A stretch of DNA of 43,622 bases, from contig JBHGBM010000045.1 in assembly GCA_041946965.1 (NCBI GenBank), positions 1-43,622 of the forward strand, in the 5' to 3' direction. This stretch comes from JBHGBM01 sp041946965 (GTDB lineage: Bacteria > Acidobacteriota > Terriglobia > Bryobacterales > Bryobacteraceae). Made by a program: the position numbers and the translations under genes. The notes beneath the pieces were generated by a model. It did no database searches. It had not been told where the DNA came from and was given only the letters and a program-made list of their open reading frames with translations. Shown piece by piece: positions 1 through 7,692 of the stretch. Each line of letters starts with the position of its first letter. Position 1 is the first letter of the stretch.

Positions 1-8
1 AGGGGCGT

Positions 9-416
9 ATGGCGAAAGCACCAGCAAAAGCAGGCAAGAAGAAGGCATTCAAGAAGAAAGAGAAGCGCGTCGTGCACACCGGCGTGGTTCACGTGCAGGC
101 GACGTTCAACAACACCATCGTCACCATCACGGACCAGGAAGGCAACACGGTGGCATGGTCGAGCGCCGGCTCGCTTGGTTTCCGCGGTTCCCGCAAGGGC
201 ACCCCGTTCGCCGCGCAGCAGGCGGCCCTGACCGCCGCGCAAAAGGCGACGGAAAACGGCCTGCGGACGGTCGAGGTGAAAGTCAGCGGACCGGGCTCCG
301 GACGCGAATCCGCCGTGCGTGCGCTCTCCACCGTGGGTTTGGAAGTGCGCAGCATTCGCGACGTCACGCCCATCCCGCATAACGGCTGCCGGCCTCCGAA
401 GCGGCGCAGAGTTTGA
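9..416 (+). CDS. rpsK: 30S ribosomal protein S11
   Basis: This is the small-subunit platform protein S11, 135 aa. The N-terminus is a basic, lysine/alanine-rich tail. The conserved core (VHVQATFNNTIVTITD, then the GFRGSRKGTPFAAQ stretch) follows, and the protein ends with the diagnostic PHNGCRPPKRRRV tail that lines the mRNA exit region of the 30S subunit. Length is normal for the family. A purine-rich AGGGG at the window edge precedes the ATG. It is the first of four genes in the classical alpha-operon order rpsK-rpsD-rpoA-rplQ, so rpsM is expected just outside the window. Confidence 0.98.
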   Translation: MAKAPAKAGKKKAFKKKEKRVVHTGVVHVQATFNNTIVTITDQEGNTVAWSSAGSLGFRGSRKGTPFAAQQAALTAAQKATENGLRTVEVKVSGPGSGRESAVRALSTVGLEVRSIRDVTPIPHNGCRPPKRRRV

Positions 417-492
417 GATTTGGAAAGCAGGATGAAAGTCTGCCATGACTGTAAACTGCACCTTTAGCAACGAAAGGTAAGGAGAGAGAAAC

Positions 493-1125
493 TTGGCAAG
501 ATATATCGGCCCGGTTTGCCGGCAGTGCCGGCGCGAGGGCATGAAGCTGTTTCTGAAGGGCGAGCGCTGCCACAGCGAAAAGTGCGCCATCGAGCGCCGC
601 AATTTCGTTCCCGGGCAGCATGGCAAGGACCGCAAAGCGAAACTGGTGGGCTACGGCCTGCAATTGCGCGAGAAACAGAAGGCCCGCCGCATTTATGGCG
701 TGCTCGAGACCCAGTTCCGCAACGGGTTTGAAAAGGCCGCTTTGCAGAAGGGGATCACCGGCGAGAACCTGCTGGCGAACCTGGAGCGCCGCCTGGACAA
801 CGTGATCTATCGCATGGGGTTCGGTACCAGCCGGGCGCAGGCGCGCCAGGTGGTGCGCCACGGGCACATCCAGGTGAACGGGCGCAAGGTCAACATCCCT
901 TCGTTCATGGTGAAGGTGGGCGACGAAGTTGCCGTCCGCGAGACCAGCAAGAACAATCCCGCCATCCTGGCAGCACGAGACGCCACGGCCCATGCGCCGG
1001 CTCCGGGCTGGATGGACGTGGACCGCGACGGGCTCAAGGCGCGTATCACCGGCCTGCCCAAGCGCGACGAACTGGTGCAGATTCCCATGAACGAGCAGCT
1101 CATCGTCGAGCTGTATTCGAAGTAA
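493..1125 (+). CDS. rpsD: 30S ribosomal protein S4
   Basis: This is S4, 210 aa, a primary 16S rRNA-binding protein that nucleates 30S assembly. The N-terminus MARYIGPVCRQCRREG and the QHGKDRKAKLVGYG segment are typical. The S4 RNA-binding domain sits at about residues 100-165 (LERRLDNVIYRMGF, then RQVVRHGHIQVNG). The start is a TTG codon at 493, chosen because translation from it gives the canonical MARY N-terminus and an AAGGTAAGGAGAG ribosome binding site lies just upstream. The cysteines near the N-terminus (residues 9, 12, 26 and 31) suggest the zinc-binding form of S4. S4 is a known translational autoregulator of this operon in Escherichia coli; no leader structure was recognised here. 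Confidence 0.98.
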   Translation: MARYIGPVCRQCRREGMKLFLKGERCHSEKCAIERRNFVPGQHGKDRKAKLVGYGLQLREKQKARRIYGVLETQFRNGFEKAALQKGITGENLLANLERRLDNVIYRMGFGTSRAQARQVVRHGHIQVNGRKVNIPSFMVKVGDEVAVRETSKNNPAILAARDATAHAPAPGWMDVDRDGLKARITGLPKRDELVQIPMNEQLIVELYSK

Positions 1126-1175
1126 GCCGCCGGCCCGAACGTTACGGCCATAGGCTGACGAGCGAGGTTTTTTTT

Positions 1176-2210
1176 ATGTACAAGGGCTTCCAGAAACCCA
1201 AGAGATTGGTTGCCAACACCGATACTCTGACCGAGCGGTATGGCATGTTCACGGCCCAGCCCTTCGAGCGCGGGTTCGGCACCACCATCGGGAACGGCCT
1301 GCGCCGGGTGCTGCTCAGCTCCATCGAGGGCGCCGCCATCACCGCGGTCAGAATCGAAGGCGTCGAGCACGAATTCAGTCCCATTCCGGGGGTGGTGGAG
1401 GACGCCACCGACATCATCCTCAACCTCAAGCAGGTCCCCTTCAAGATGATGGGGGACAACGTCAAGACCGTGCGCATCGCCGTGGACCAGCCCGGCGAAG
1501 TGCTCAGCGGCATGATCCAGACCGACCAGGACGTGGAGGTGCTCGACCGCAACCTGCACATCGCCACCGTGAGCGAGGGCGGGCGTCTGAACGTCGAGAT
1601 GCGGCTGAAGATGGGCCGCGGCTACGTCAGCGCCGACAAGAACTTCGATGAGGACCTGGCCATCGGCTACATTCCCATCGACTCCGTGCACTCCCCCGTG
1701 CGCAAGGTGAACTTCCAGGTGGAAGCCGCGCGCCTGGGACAGATGACCGATTACGACAAGCTCACGCTCGAAGTGTGGACCAACGGCGCCATCTCCCCGC
1801 AGGACTCCATCGGGTACGCCGCCAAGCTGCTCAAGGACCACATGTCCATCTTCATCAACTTCGAGGAAGTTCCCGAGCAGCCCGAAGAGATCGCCGACCG
1901 CGGCATGGATAAGATGAACGAGATCCTGAACCGGTCGGTGGAGGAGCTGGAGCTCAGCGTCCGCTCCTACAACTGTCTGAAGAACGCCAACATCCAGAGC
2001 ATCGGGGAGCTGGTGCAGAAGTCCGAGGCGGAGATGCTGCGCACCAAGAATTTCGGGCGGAAGTCGCTGAACGAGATCAAGGAGATTCTCTCCGGTCTCG
2101 GCTTGCAGCTCGGCATGCGTATGGACGCCCACGGACGGCTGGTCGCGCCTCCACCCAGCGCGCAGGTTCCGGTCGCCGACGAGGAGAACCCCGAGCAGAT
2201 TGCGGGATAG
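1176..2210 (+). CDS. rpoA: DNA-directed RNA polymerase subunit alpha
   Basis: This is the RNA polymerase alpha subunit, 344 aa. The N-terminal dimerisation/assembly domain (about residues 10-235) contains the hallmark ERGFGTTIGNGLRRVLLSS. A linker leads to the alpha-CTD (about 255-320, LSVRSYNCLKNANIQSIGEL through NFGRKSLNEIKEIL), which contacts UP elements and activators. The C-terminal tail is proline- and acid-rich. A GAGG motif sits just upstream of the ATG, and only 50 bases separate it from rpsD. Nothing unusual was seen. Confidence 0.98.
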   Translation: MYKGFQKPKRLVANTDTLTERYGMFTAQPFERGFGTTIGNGLRRVLLSSIEGAAITAVRIEGVEHEFSPIPGVVEDATDIILNLKQVPFKMMGDNVKTVRIAVDQPGEVLSGMIQTDQDVEVLDRNLHIATVSEGGRLNVEMRLKMGRGYVSADKNFDEDLAIGYIPIDSVHSPVRKVNFQVEAARLGQMTDYDKLTLEVWTNGAISPQDSIGYAAKLLKDHMSIFINFEEVPEQPEEIADRGMDKMNEILNRSVEELELSVRSYNCLKNANIQSIGELVQKSEAEMLRTKNFGRKSLNEIKEILSGLGLQLGMRMDAHGRLVAPPPSAQVPVADEENPEQIAG

Positions 2211-2219
2211 GACACGACC

Positions 2220-2666
2220 ATGAGACACAAAGTAGGCGGATACAAGTTGAAGCGGGACGTGGACGCCCGCAAGGCCCTTCTGCGCGGGCTGGTGACCAGC
2301 GTCATCGAGCAGGAGCGTGTGATCACCACGGTGCCCAAGGCCAAGGCGATCAAACCGCTGGTGGACAACATGATCACCCTGGGCAAGGAGGACTCGCTGG
2401 CGGCGCGGCGCCGCGCGGCGGCTTATCTGAGGACGCCCGCGGCGGTGAAGAAGCTGTTCGACACCCTGGGGACGCGCTTCGGCCAGCGCCAGGGCGGCTA
2501 CACCCGCATCGTCAAGCTGGGCCCCCGCAAGGGAGACGGCGCCGAGCAGGCCATGATCGAGCTGGTCGGCTCCGAACTGGTGAAACGCGCCGCCGACCGC
2601 GCCAAACGCCGGGAAGAGCGTGAGCGCGCCAGGCGCGAAGGACGCGAGTCCGAAGAAGAAAAATAG
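2220..2666 (+). CDS. rplQ: 50S ribosomal protein L17
   Basis: This is L17, 148 aa, a protein of the large subunit near the peptide exit tunnel. The start MRHKVGGYKLKRDVDARKAL and the segment GGYTRIVKLGPRKGDGAEQA are family signatures. The core of about 118 residues is followed by a charged Arg/Glu-rich C-terminal extension of about 25 residues, which is common in this phylum and absent from short L17 proteins. It starts nine bases after the rpoA stop and is the last gene of the operon; an intrinsic terminator follows at once. Confidence 0.98.
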   Translation: MRHKVGGYKLKRDVDARKALLRGLVTSVIEQERVITTVPKAKAIKPLVDNMITLGKEDSLAARRRAAAYLRTPAAVKKLFDTLGTRFGQRQGGYTRIVKLGPRKGDGAEQAMIELVGSELVKRAADRAKRREERERARREGRESEEEK

Positions 2667-2688
2667 ACCGGATCACACGAGCGGTACC

Positions 2689-2730
2689 AAGCCGCGGAGG
2701 TCCCGGAGGGGACCGGCCGCGGCTTTTCTT
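2689..2730 (+). terminator. Intrinsic terminator of the rpsK-rpsD-rpoA-rplQ operon
   Basis: A two-part hairpin: the outer stem AAGCCGCGG (2689-2697) pairs with CCGCGGCTT (2717-2725) and the inner stem GGTCC (2699-2703) pairs with GGACC (2710-2714). It is followed by a T-rich run (TTTTCTTTT, 2724-2732). It lies 22 bases after the rplQ stop codon, as expected for a rho-independent terminator. Confidence 0.9.
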
Positions 2731-2769
2731 TTATGTGTGCCACAAATATGACCATACAGAGGGTGTGAT

Positions 2770-2838
2770 ATGCCCGGCATGAAACGTGTGACAGTGACTT
2801 TTCCCGATGAACTGGTGAGGGACATTGCGCGCGCGCCG
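2770..2838 (+). pseudogene. Possible remnant of a ribbon-helix-helix (CopG/VapB-type) gene
   Basis: An ATG at 2770 opens a frame whose first ~20 residues read MPGMKRVTVTFPDELVRDIA. This matches the beta-strand plus first helix of small ribbon-helix-helix DNA-binding proteins (antitoxins and CopG-like regulators). After about residue 22 the frame runs into the end of the oppositely oriented aminotransferase gene and becomes proline/arginine-rich sequence with no family resemblance. No second helix or partner toxin is visible. I read it as the front end of a gene cut off by rearrangement; chance resemblance is the alternative. Confidence 0.4.
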
Positions 2839-2842
2839 AACC

Positions 2843-4102
2843 CTACCCGACGTCCGGAATCTGAAGCTCCTTCGCCACCCGCTCGAGCGTGGTCACCAGG
2901 CGGTCCACGTGCTTCTCGTTATGGGCGGCGGTGCAGGAGATGCGCAGCAGGTTCTGCGCGGCGGCCGGACGCAGCACGGGGTTGATGTAAATGCCTTCCT
3001 CCAGCAGCGCCTTGCACAGGCGGCAGAGATCCAGCTCGTTCTGAATCACCACGGGCACGATGGCGGTTTCACCTTCGAGCACTTGGAAGCCCGCCAGCCG
3101 CAGTTCCTTCCGCAGCAGCGCGGCGATGCGCAGCAGGTGCTGCCGCCGTTCCGGTTCCCTGGTCAGGATCTCCAGCGCCGTTCCGGCGGCCGCGACCGAC
3201 GCCGCCGGCAGGCTGGCGGAGAAGACGAACGGCCGCGCGGTATGCTTCAGGTAGCCGATCACGTCGCGCGAGGAGGCCACAAAACCGCCCACCGAGGCCA
3301 GCGACTTGCTGAACGTGCCCATCACGATGTCGATATCGTCCAGCACGCCGAGGTGTTCGGCGGCGCCCGCGCCGGTGGGGCCGAGCACGCCGATGCCGTG
3401 CGCCTCGTCCACGAACGTGCGCGCTCCGTACGGTTTCGCCAGCTTCACAATGCCCGGCAGGTTGGCGATGTCGCCCTCCATGCTGAACACGCCTTCGGAG
3501 ACGACCAGGATGCGGTCTTCCGGCGGGGTGTTCTCCAGGCAGCGCTCGAAGTGATCGAGATCGTTGTGGCGGAACCTGACCGTGCGCGCCGGCGAGCGCA
3601 GCGCGCCCTCCACCAGGCTGGCGTGAAGGTTGTGGTCGCAGATGAGCACGTCGCCTTTCTCCGTAAGGGCGGAGAGGCTGGCATAGTTCGCCTGAAAGCC
3701 CGTGCCGAAGATGATGGCGGTTTCCTTGCGCACGAAGGCAGCAAGCTGCTCTTCCACGCGCACGTGCAGGTCGAGCGTGCCGTTAAGCAGTCGCGAGCCG
3801 CTGCACCCGGTTCCGTATTTCTTCAGAGCCAGGAGCGAGGCTTCCTTCACCTTGGGGTGATTGATCAGGTCGAGATAGTCGTTCGACCCGAACATCAGCA
3901 CCTTGCGCCTGCCCATGCGGACTTCGCCGGGCGCGCAGCCCTCACGCTCGCCGAACACTCCGAACCACATGTACAGACCGGCGGCTTCGAGTTCGGCGGG
4001 CCGGGTGAAGTTGCGGCACTTCTCAAAAATATCGTTCGAGCCGGTGGCGCGTTTGCCACCGGATGCAACCGAGGAGGAGAGGCGCATGGTCTTCAGTTCC
4101 AC
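2843..4102 (-). CDS. Alpha-oxoamine synthase, serine palmitoyltransferase/BioF/Kbl type
   Basis: A PLP-dependent fold-type I enzyme of 419 aa that condenses an acyl-thioester with an amino acid and releases CO2. The PLP lysine is K266 in GTFSKS. H160 (DHNLHASL) would stack on the cofactor, and VDEAHGIGVLG holds D232 and H235. Also present is the substrate-loop signature GTGCSGSRLLNG. The N-terminal region (IFEKCRNFTRPAELEAAGLY) resembles bacterial serine palmitoyltransferase-like proteins more than biotin-pathway BioF, and no bio gene is nearby. The start is GTG at 4102, overlapping the upstream gene by ten bases; ATG at 4087 is an alternative. As last gene of a five-gene operon with an SDR, a PAP2 protein and a GNAT-like acyltransferase, it is the candidate first enzyme of sphingoid-base synthesis. 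The acyl-acceptor assignment is inference. Confidence 0.85.
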   Translation of the reverse strand: MELKTMRLSSSVASGGKRATGSNDIFEKCRNFTRPAELEAAGLYMWFGVFGEREGCAPGEVRMGRRKVLMFGSNDYLDLINHPKVKEASLLALKKYGTGCSGSRLLNGTLDLHVRVEEQLAAFVRKETAIIFGTGFQANYASLSALTEKGDVLICDHNLHASLVEGALRSPARTVRFRHNDLDHFERCLENTPPEDRILVVSEGVFSMEGDIANLPGIVKLAKPYGARTFVDEAHGIGVLGPTGAGAAEHLGVLDDIDIVMGTFSKSLASVGGFVASSRDVIGYLKHTARPFVFSASLPAASVAAAGTALEILTREPERRQHLLRIAALLRKELRLAGFQVLEGETAIVPVVIQNELDLCRLCKALLEEGIYINPVLRPAAAQNLLRISCTAAHNEKHVDRLVTTLERVAKELQIPDVG

Positions 4103-5208
4103 TGGTACAGCCGGTAGGTTTTCGACAGCTTGGCGCCAAGCGCCTTGAGGGAGCGATTCATCAGCACATTATCCTCGAGGACCCATGACATTTCGCACTC
4201 CCGAAATCCCAGCCGCCGGCCGTTGCGCATCAGCGCAGCGTAAAAGGCGGCGGCAACACCTGCCGTCCGGTATTCCTTCAGAACACCGAGCGCGAGCACA
4301 CGAACCCGTGTGCTCAATCGTCCATAATAAAGGATTTTGAGCCAGCCGAGAGGGAAAAGTCGCCCTTTTGCCTGTTTCAAGGCCGGATTGATATCCGGCA
4401 AAGCCAGGGCGAAACCGACCACGCGGTCCCCCACCTCGCCGAGCAACACCAAATCGGGCTTGAGGATCTGCTTCATCTCCCTGGAAGTGTGCACGAATTC
4501 CTCGCGGGTCATCGGCACGAAACCCCAATTACGCATCCAGGAGCCGTTGTAGACCCCCCAGACCCGTTCCACATCGTCTTGAAAGTGTTCCATCGAGATG
4601 GGGCGGACCCGAATGGCGTTGGCCTCCAGGGCGCGAGCAGCAACCCGCTCGGTCTTCTCGCCGGTAACGGTGTCGGCCGTTACCGTATATGCGTAGAGGT
4701 CCTTGGCCTTCCGCAGGCCGGCGCCCTCGACCAGTTGCGCGTAATAGGGCGGGTTATAGGGCATCATGATCATGGGCAAGGAATCGAAGCCGTCGATCAG
4801 CAACCCGCACTCATAATTCGTCGAGGGATTTACAGGCCCGCGGATGATTCGCGCTCCCCGGGCGTGCAGCCATTCCCGCGAGGCGTGGAAAAGAGCCGAG
4901 GCGGCGGGTGGATCGTCCTCGCATTCGAAAAAGCCGAAAAAGCCGGCATCCTCTCCGTGGAACCGGTTGAAATTGCGGTCCAGGATGGCGGCCAGGCGGC
5001 CCACCGTGCGGCCCTGGCGGCGGGCCAGCAGGAACTCCGCGGTGGCATTGGCGTAAAACGGGTGCTTCTTCCTGTCGAAAAGCTCCCTCTGGGCAATGCG
5101 CAGCGGTGGAACCCAGAACGGGTGGCGGTGGTATAGCCGGTACGGAAATTCGAGGAACTCGTTCAGTTCCTTCCTGCCATGAACCGGAACAACTTCCAGC
5201 TCTCCCAA
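4093..5208 (-). CDS. GNAT-fold acyltransferase, candidate bacterial ceramide synthase
   Basis: A 371-aa protein with two GNAT-like halves. The first half holds FPYRLYHRHPFWVPPL (residues 21-36) and RGPVNPSTNYECGLLIDGF (123-141). The second holds LALGVLKEYRTAGVAAAFY (306-324), an acyl-CoA-binding-like loop, and ends in WVLEDNVLMNRSLKALGAK. The open frame extends far upstream inside the PAP2 and SDR genes, but family-like sequence begins at about 5208, where a TTG start fits; the annotation rests on that. It overlaps the PAP2 gene upstream by 46 bases and the aminotransferase downstream by 10. Proteins of this type are usually called hypothetical or N-acetyltransferase. A GNAT-superfamily protein is the N-acyltransferase (bCerS) of Caulobacter ceramide synthesis, and this neighbourhood makes that role plausible. 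The function is inferred, not shown. Confidence 0.75.
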   Translation of the reverse strand: MGELEVVPVHGRKELNEFLEFPYRLYHRHPFWVPPLRIAQRELFDRKKHPFYANATAEFLLARRQGRTVGRLAAILDRNFNRFHGEDAGFFGFFECEDDPPAASALFHASREWLHARGARIIRGPVNPSTNYECGLLIDGFDSLPMIMMPYNPPYYAQLVEGAGLRKAKDLYAYTVTADTVTGEKTERVAARALEANAIRVRPISMEHFQDDVERVWGVYNGSWMRNWGFVPMTREEFVHTSREMKQILKPDLVLLGEVGDRVVGFALALPDINPALKQAKGRLFPLGWLKILYYGRLSTRVRVLALGVLKEYRTAGVAAAFYAALMRNGRRLGFRECEMSWVLEDNVLMNRSLKALGAKLSKTYRLYQWN

Positions 5209-6077
5209 TCTTTGGCCCCCAGAAGTTTGTAGAGACTCGGCGCGGCGGCGATCAGGCCCGCGGCCACCACGATTCCCGCCGCCACGTCCACCGTGTAATG
5301 GTAACGAAGATAGACTGTAGCAAAAAAGATGGACAGCGTGTATGCCACATAGGCGTAGTGCAGCCGGTGCGAAATACCGCGGGCGCCCCAGCACGCCAGG
5401 ATGGTCAGCTCCGTGTGGCCGCTTGGGAAACAGTCGTAATGCGCCGATTCCAGTTGGTCGAGGGTGCGTTGCAGCCACTCGAAGGCCCACAAGCCTTCCA
5501 GGCGCGTGCGCTGCAAATCGGCCAGCAGGAAGCGCGGGCCGCGGGCGGGAGCCAGCAGGTACCCCACGTAGGAGACCAGAAACCCCAGCGCGATCAGGAA
5601 GGCGTACTGCCGGAATTCCTGGCAGCGGCCTCGCCGCCAGAGCAGAAAGGCGACCAGCAGCACGGCGGGAACGAAAAGCGAATACCCGGCCTGGAGGATT
5701 TCGGTGAGCCAGCGGCTTTCCAGGCGCTCCAACCAGACCGTGGGATGCACGCCCCACAGCCGGTAATCCAGGGCGGCCAGTTGCGCGTCGTAATCGACGC
5801 CCCGCACCGCCGGAATGAGCAGGGCCATCTCCTTGTAACAGGCCGAGACGTACGGCAGCGGATACCAGTGGCGGAAGACCGACGCGGCGCGGCTGTCCGA
5901 AAGCGCGGCGGCGGCGATGAGCAGAAGACCGGCGGCATGGGCCGCCAGCAGCCAGGGGGCGTCCGGCAGGCGGGTCCGGAACATCCAGATCACGAGTGCA
6001 AACAAGACGAGATAGCCGCCCACCAACCGGTCGATGGGCCACCACTCTATTTGAGCCAGCCGTTTTCTCGGTACCAT
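5163..6077 (-). CDS. PAP2-superfamily membrane phosphatase/phosphotransferase (inositol-phosphorylceramide-synthase-like)
   Basis: A 304-aa integral membrane protein with about six hydrophobic segments. The lipid-phosphatase triad motifs are present: LLAPARGPR (175-182), CFPSGHTE (216-223, catalytic H221) and RYHYTVDVAAG (258-268, H260 nucleophile and D264). The spacing and the GPR loop resemble the PAP2_3/AUR1-like branch, whose eukaryotic and Bacteroides members move a phospho-inositol head group onto ceramide, rather than simple soluble phosphatases. The start overlaps the SDR gene by 31 bases and the end overlaps the acyltransferase, so the operon is translationally coupled. It could equally dephosphorylate a lipid phosphate. 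Head-group transfer is inference from context. Confidence 0.85.
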   Translation of the reverse strand: MVPRKRLAQIEWWPIDRLVGGYLVLFALVIWMFRTRLPDAPWLLAAHAAGLLLIAAAALSDSRAASVFRHWYPLPYVSACYKEMALLIPAVRGVDYDAQLAALDYRLWGVHPTVWLERLESRWLTEILQAGYSLFVPAVLLVAFLLWRRGRCQEFRQYAFLIALGFLVSYVGYLLAPARGPRFLLADLQRTRLEGLWAFEWLQRTLDQLESAHYDCFPSGHTELTILACWGARGISHRLHYAYVAYTLSIFFATVYLRYHYTVDVAAGIVVAAGLIAAAPSLYKLLGAKDWESWKLFRFMAGRN

Positions 6078-6985
6078 GCGACGGTTTCAGCGACCGCCTG
6101 GGCCAGGGCGGTACGCGCCTCGAATCCGAATGCGGCGCGGGCGCGCCCGGGGTTGCACGTCCAGTACGGGTGCACCGCTTCGCGGATCTTATCACGGGAA
6201 ATGATGAGGGGCCTGGCAGCCACGCGCGACCAAAGTTCCGCACAGAAGCCGGCGGCGTATGCGGCCCATGCGGGTGCCGCCAGGGTGCGGACCTTGACGC
6301 GCAACTCCGCGCCGATGGCGTTCGCGAAATCCCCCCAGGACACCGCGCGCGGATGCGCGGCGAAATACGTGCCCGGCGCGGCCGAGCGGGCCGCGGAAGC
6401 CAGGGCCTCCGCCAGGTCCTTCACGTAGATGAAGCTGAAACGACTGTCGCCGCGGCCGATCCGGACCATGCGTCCCCGGCTCACGGCGCGGAAGATGTGA
6501 AGCACGTCGGTATCGCGCGGTCCGAAGACGACCGGGGGACGGATGATGACCGCCCGGCCGCGGACGAGTTGTTCGGCCTCCAGTTTGGAGCGCCCGTAGG
6601 CGCTGACCGGGCGCGCGGGCGCGTCTTCGGAGAGGTCCGCCCCGGGACCCGCGGCCGCCAGGCTGCTGACGTGAACCAGGCGCGGCACTCCGGCCGCCGC
6701 TTCCAGCAGGTTGGCCGTGGCGCGCACGTTGCCTTCGTAATACTCGGCGGTGCGTCTGGCCTTGGTCACACCCGCAACATGGAAAACGGTGTCCGCGTCC
6801 CGGACCGCCTCGCGCAAACCCTCGCCGCCGGCGAGGTCGCCGTACACGGTTTCGACGCCCGGAGGCAGCCAGCGTAGCGAGCTGGTACGCCGCACCAGGC
6901 AGCGCACCTGCCAGCCTTCTCCCAGCAGCCGTTCCGCCAGGTGGCTTCCGACGAAGCCCGTGGCGCCGGTCACCAGCGCGAGCAT
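6047..6985 (-). CDS. NAD(P)-dependent epimerase/dehydratase, extended SDR (candidate ketosphinganine/ceramide reductase)
   Basis: A 312-aa extended short-chain dehydrogenase. The N-terminal nucleotide-binding motif is TGATGFVGSHL (residues 6-16), a catalytic serine lies at about 107-108 (HVSSLAA), and YGRSK gives Y130 and K134. The C-terminal half is the variable substrate domain. Enzymes of this kind reduce sterol, flavonoid or keto-lipid carbonyls or epimerise sugars. In Caulobacter an NAD-dependent epimerase-like protein (CerR) reduces the keto group in ceramide synthesis. Its place beside an alpha-oxoamine synthase, an acyltransferase and a PAP2 protein supports the same role here. It begins directly after the stop of the DUF3047 gene with no gap. 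A sugar-nucleotide role is the main alternative. Confidence 0.85.
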   Translation of the reverse strand: MLALVTGATGFVGSHLAERLLGEGWQVRCLVRRTSSLRWLPPGVETVYGDLAGGEGLREAVRDADTVFHVAGVTKARRTAEYYEGNVRATANLLEAAAGVPRLVHVSSLAAAGPGADLSEDAPARPVSAYGRSKLEAEQLVRGRAVIIRPPVVFGPRDTDVLHIFRAVSRGRMVRIGRGDSRFSFIYVKDLAEALASAARSAAPGTYFAAHPRAVSWGDFANAIGAELRVKVRTLAAPAWAAYAAGFCAELWSRVAARPLIISRDKIREAVHPYWTCNPGRARAAFGFEARTALAQAVAETVAWYRENGWLK

Positions 6986-7636
6986 CTATTGATTATTAGC
7001 GCGGAATGCGACCTCTCCGAAATAGCTTTCCGCCGCGCTGCCCGTGTGCTGCGAGTTGATTTGCAGCCGGATGCCCTTCACCTTGGGCGGCGTGCGGCCG
7101 AAGGCGCGCTGGTAGTCTTCGCGCAGGTTGTGCGCCTCATGCAGCCACTGGTTGGCGGCCTGCGGGCCGGACTGGGCCACTACGGCCACGATGCGCACCA
7201 GCGGGATCGAACTGGCGTTTTGCATGAGGCCCTTGGGGGCGGTGCTGTCCCAGATGTACGTCAGGATGCGGCGGTCGGCAAATGCCACGAGCACCTGGGC
7301 GGCCTGGTCGTCGGTGCGCGCGCTGCGGAAGTCGCCTCCACGCGGCAGCTCCGTCACTTTCCAGTTCCAGGTGAGCCAGGGTAGTTGAGCCGGGTCCACA
7401 TCCACCGAGCGCTCCAGACCGTAAGAGGACGCGCGGCTCCGCAGGCGCAGGAAGGCGCCTTCGGGCTCGCGCGAGACCGAGACGTCGGGCTTGCCGCGAT
7501 TCACCTTCACTTGCCAGCCGCCGGGAACGCTGCCGGTGAACCCGCCGGTGTTCAGAAGGATGATCGAAAGCTGCTCGGTGTGGCCAAGCGCCGCGCACAC
7601 GAAGCCGGCGCATAACAGGAACCGTAACCTCAACAA
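6986..7636 (-). CDS. DUF3047-family exported protein
   Basis: A protein of about 215 aa with a signal peptide (MLRLRFLLCAGFVCAALG). The body matches DUF3047: WQVKVNRGKPDVSV, SSYGLERSVDVDPAQLPWLTWNWKV, DDQAAQVLVAF, and the C-terminal KGIRLQINSQHTGSAAESYFGEVAF, a beta-sandwich-like pattern. The family has no established function. Two TTG codons in tandem (7636 and 7633) can start it; the second is better spaced from GAGGGG at 7640-7645. It is the first gene of the five-gene minus-strand operon, and its stop touches the SDR start, so a periplasmic part in envelope-lipid handling is possible but unproven. Confidence 0.8.
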   Translation of the reverse strand: MLRLRFLLCAGFVCAALGHTEQLSIILLNTGGFTGSVPGGWQVKVNRGKPDVSVSREPEGAFLRLRSRASSYGLERSVDVDPAQLPWLTWNWKVTELPRGGDFRSARTDDQAAQVLVAFADRRILTYIWDSTAPKGLMQNASSIPLVRIVAVVAQSGPQAANQWLHEAHNLREDYQRAFGRTPPKVKGIRLQINSQHTGSAAESYFGEVAFRANNQ

Positions 7637-7692
7637 AGACCCCTCTACTACTATCGCACTGCGCGGCCTGATTTTGCTATAACGGGATTCAC
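7637..7692. promoter_or_regulatory. Divergent promoter region between the lipid operon and the sugar operon
   Basis: This 56-base gap separates two divergently read operons and must hold promoters for both. On the plus strand TATAAC (7678-7683) is a good -10 box only about ten bases from the ATG at 7693. Transcription would therefore start almost at the start codon, giving a very short or absent leader. No convincing -35 boxes were seen on either strand. Confidence 0.5.

Noticed and set aside
2825..4117. Long plus-strand open frame (430 aa) opposite the aminotransferase gene
   Set aside because: Histidine-, arginine- and glutamine-rich product without family resemblance; it mirrors the third-position GC bias of the real minus-strand gene.
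5209..6243. N-terminal extension of the GNAT-like frame to 716 aa
   Set aside because: The extra 345 residues overlap the PAP2 and SDR genes in another frame and are proline/arginine-rich; acyltransferase-like sequence begins only at about 5208.
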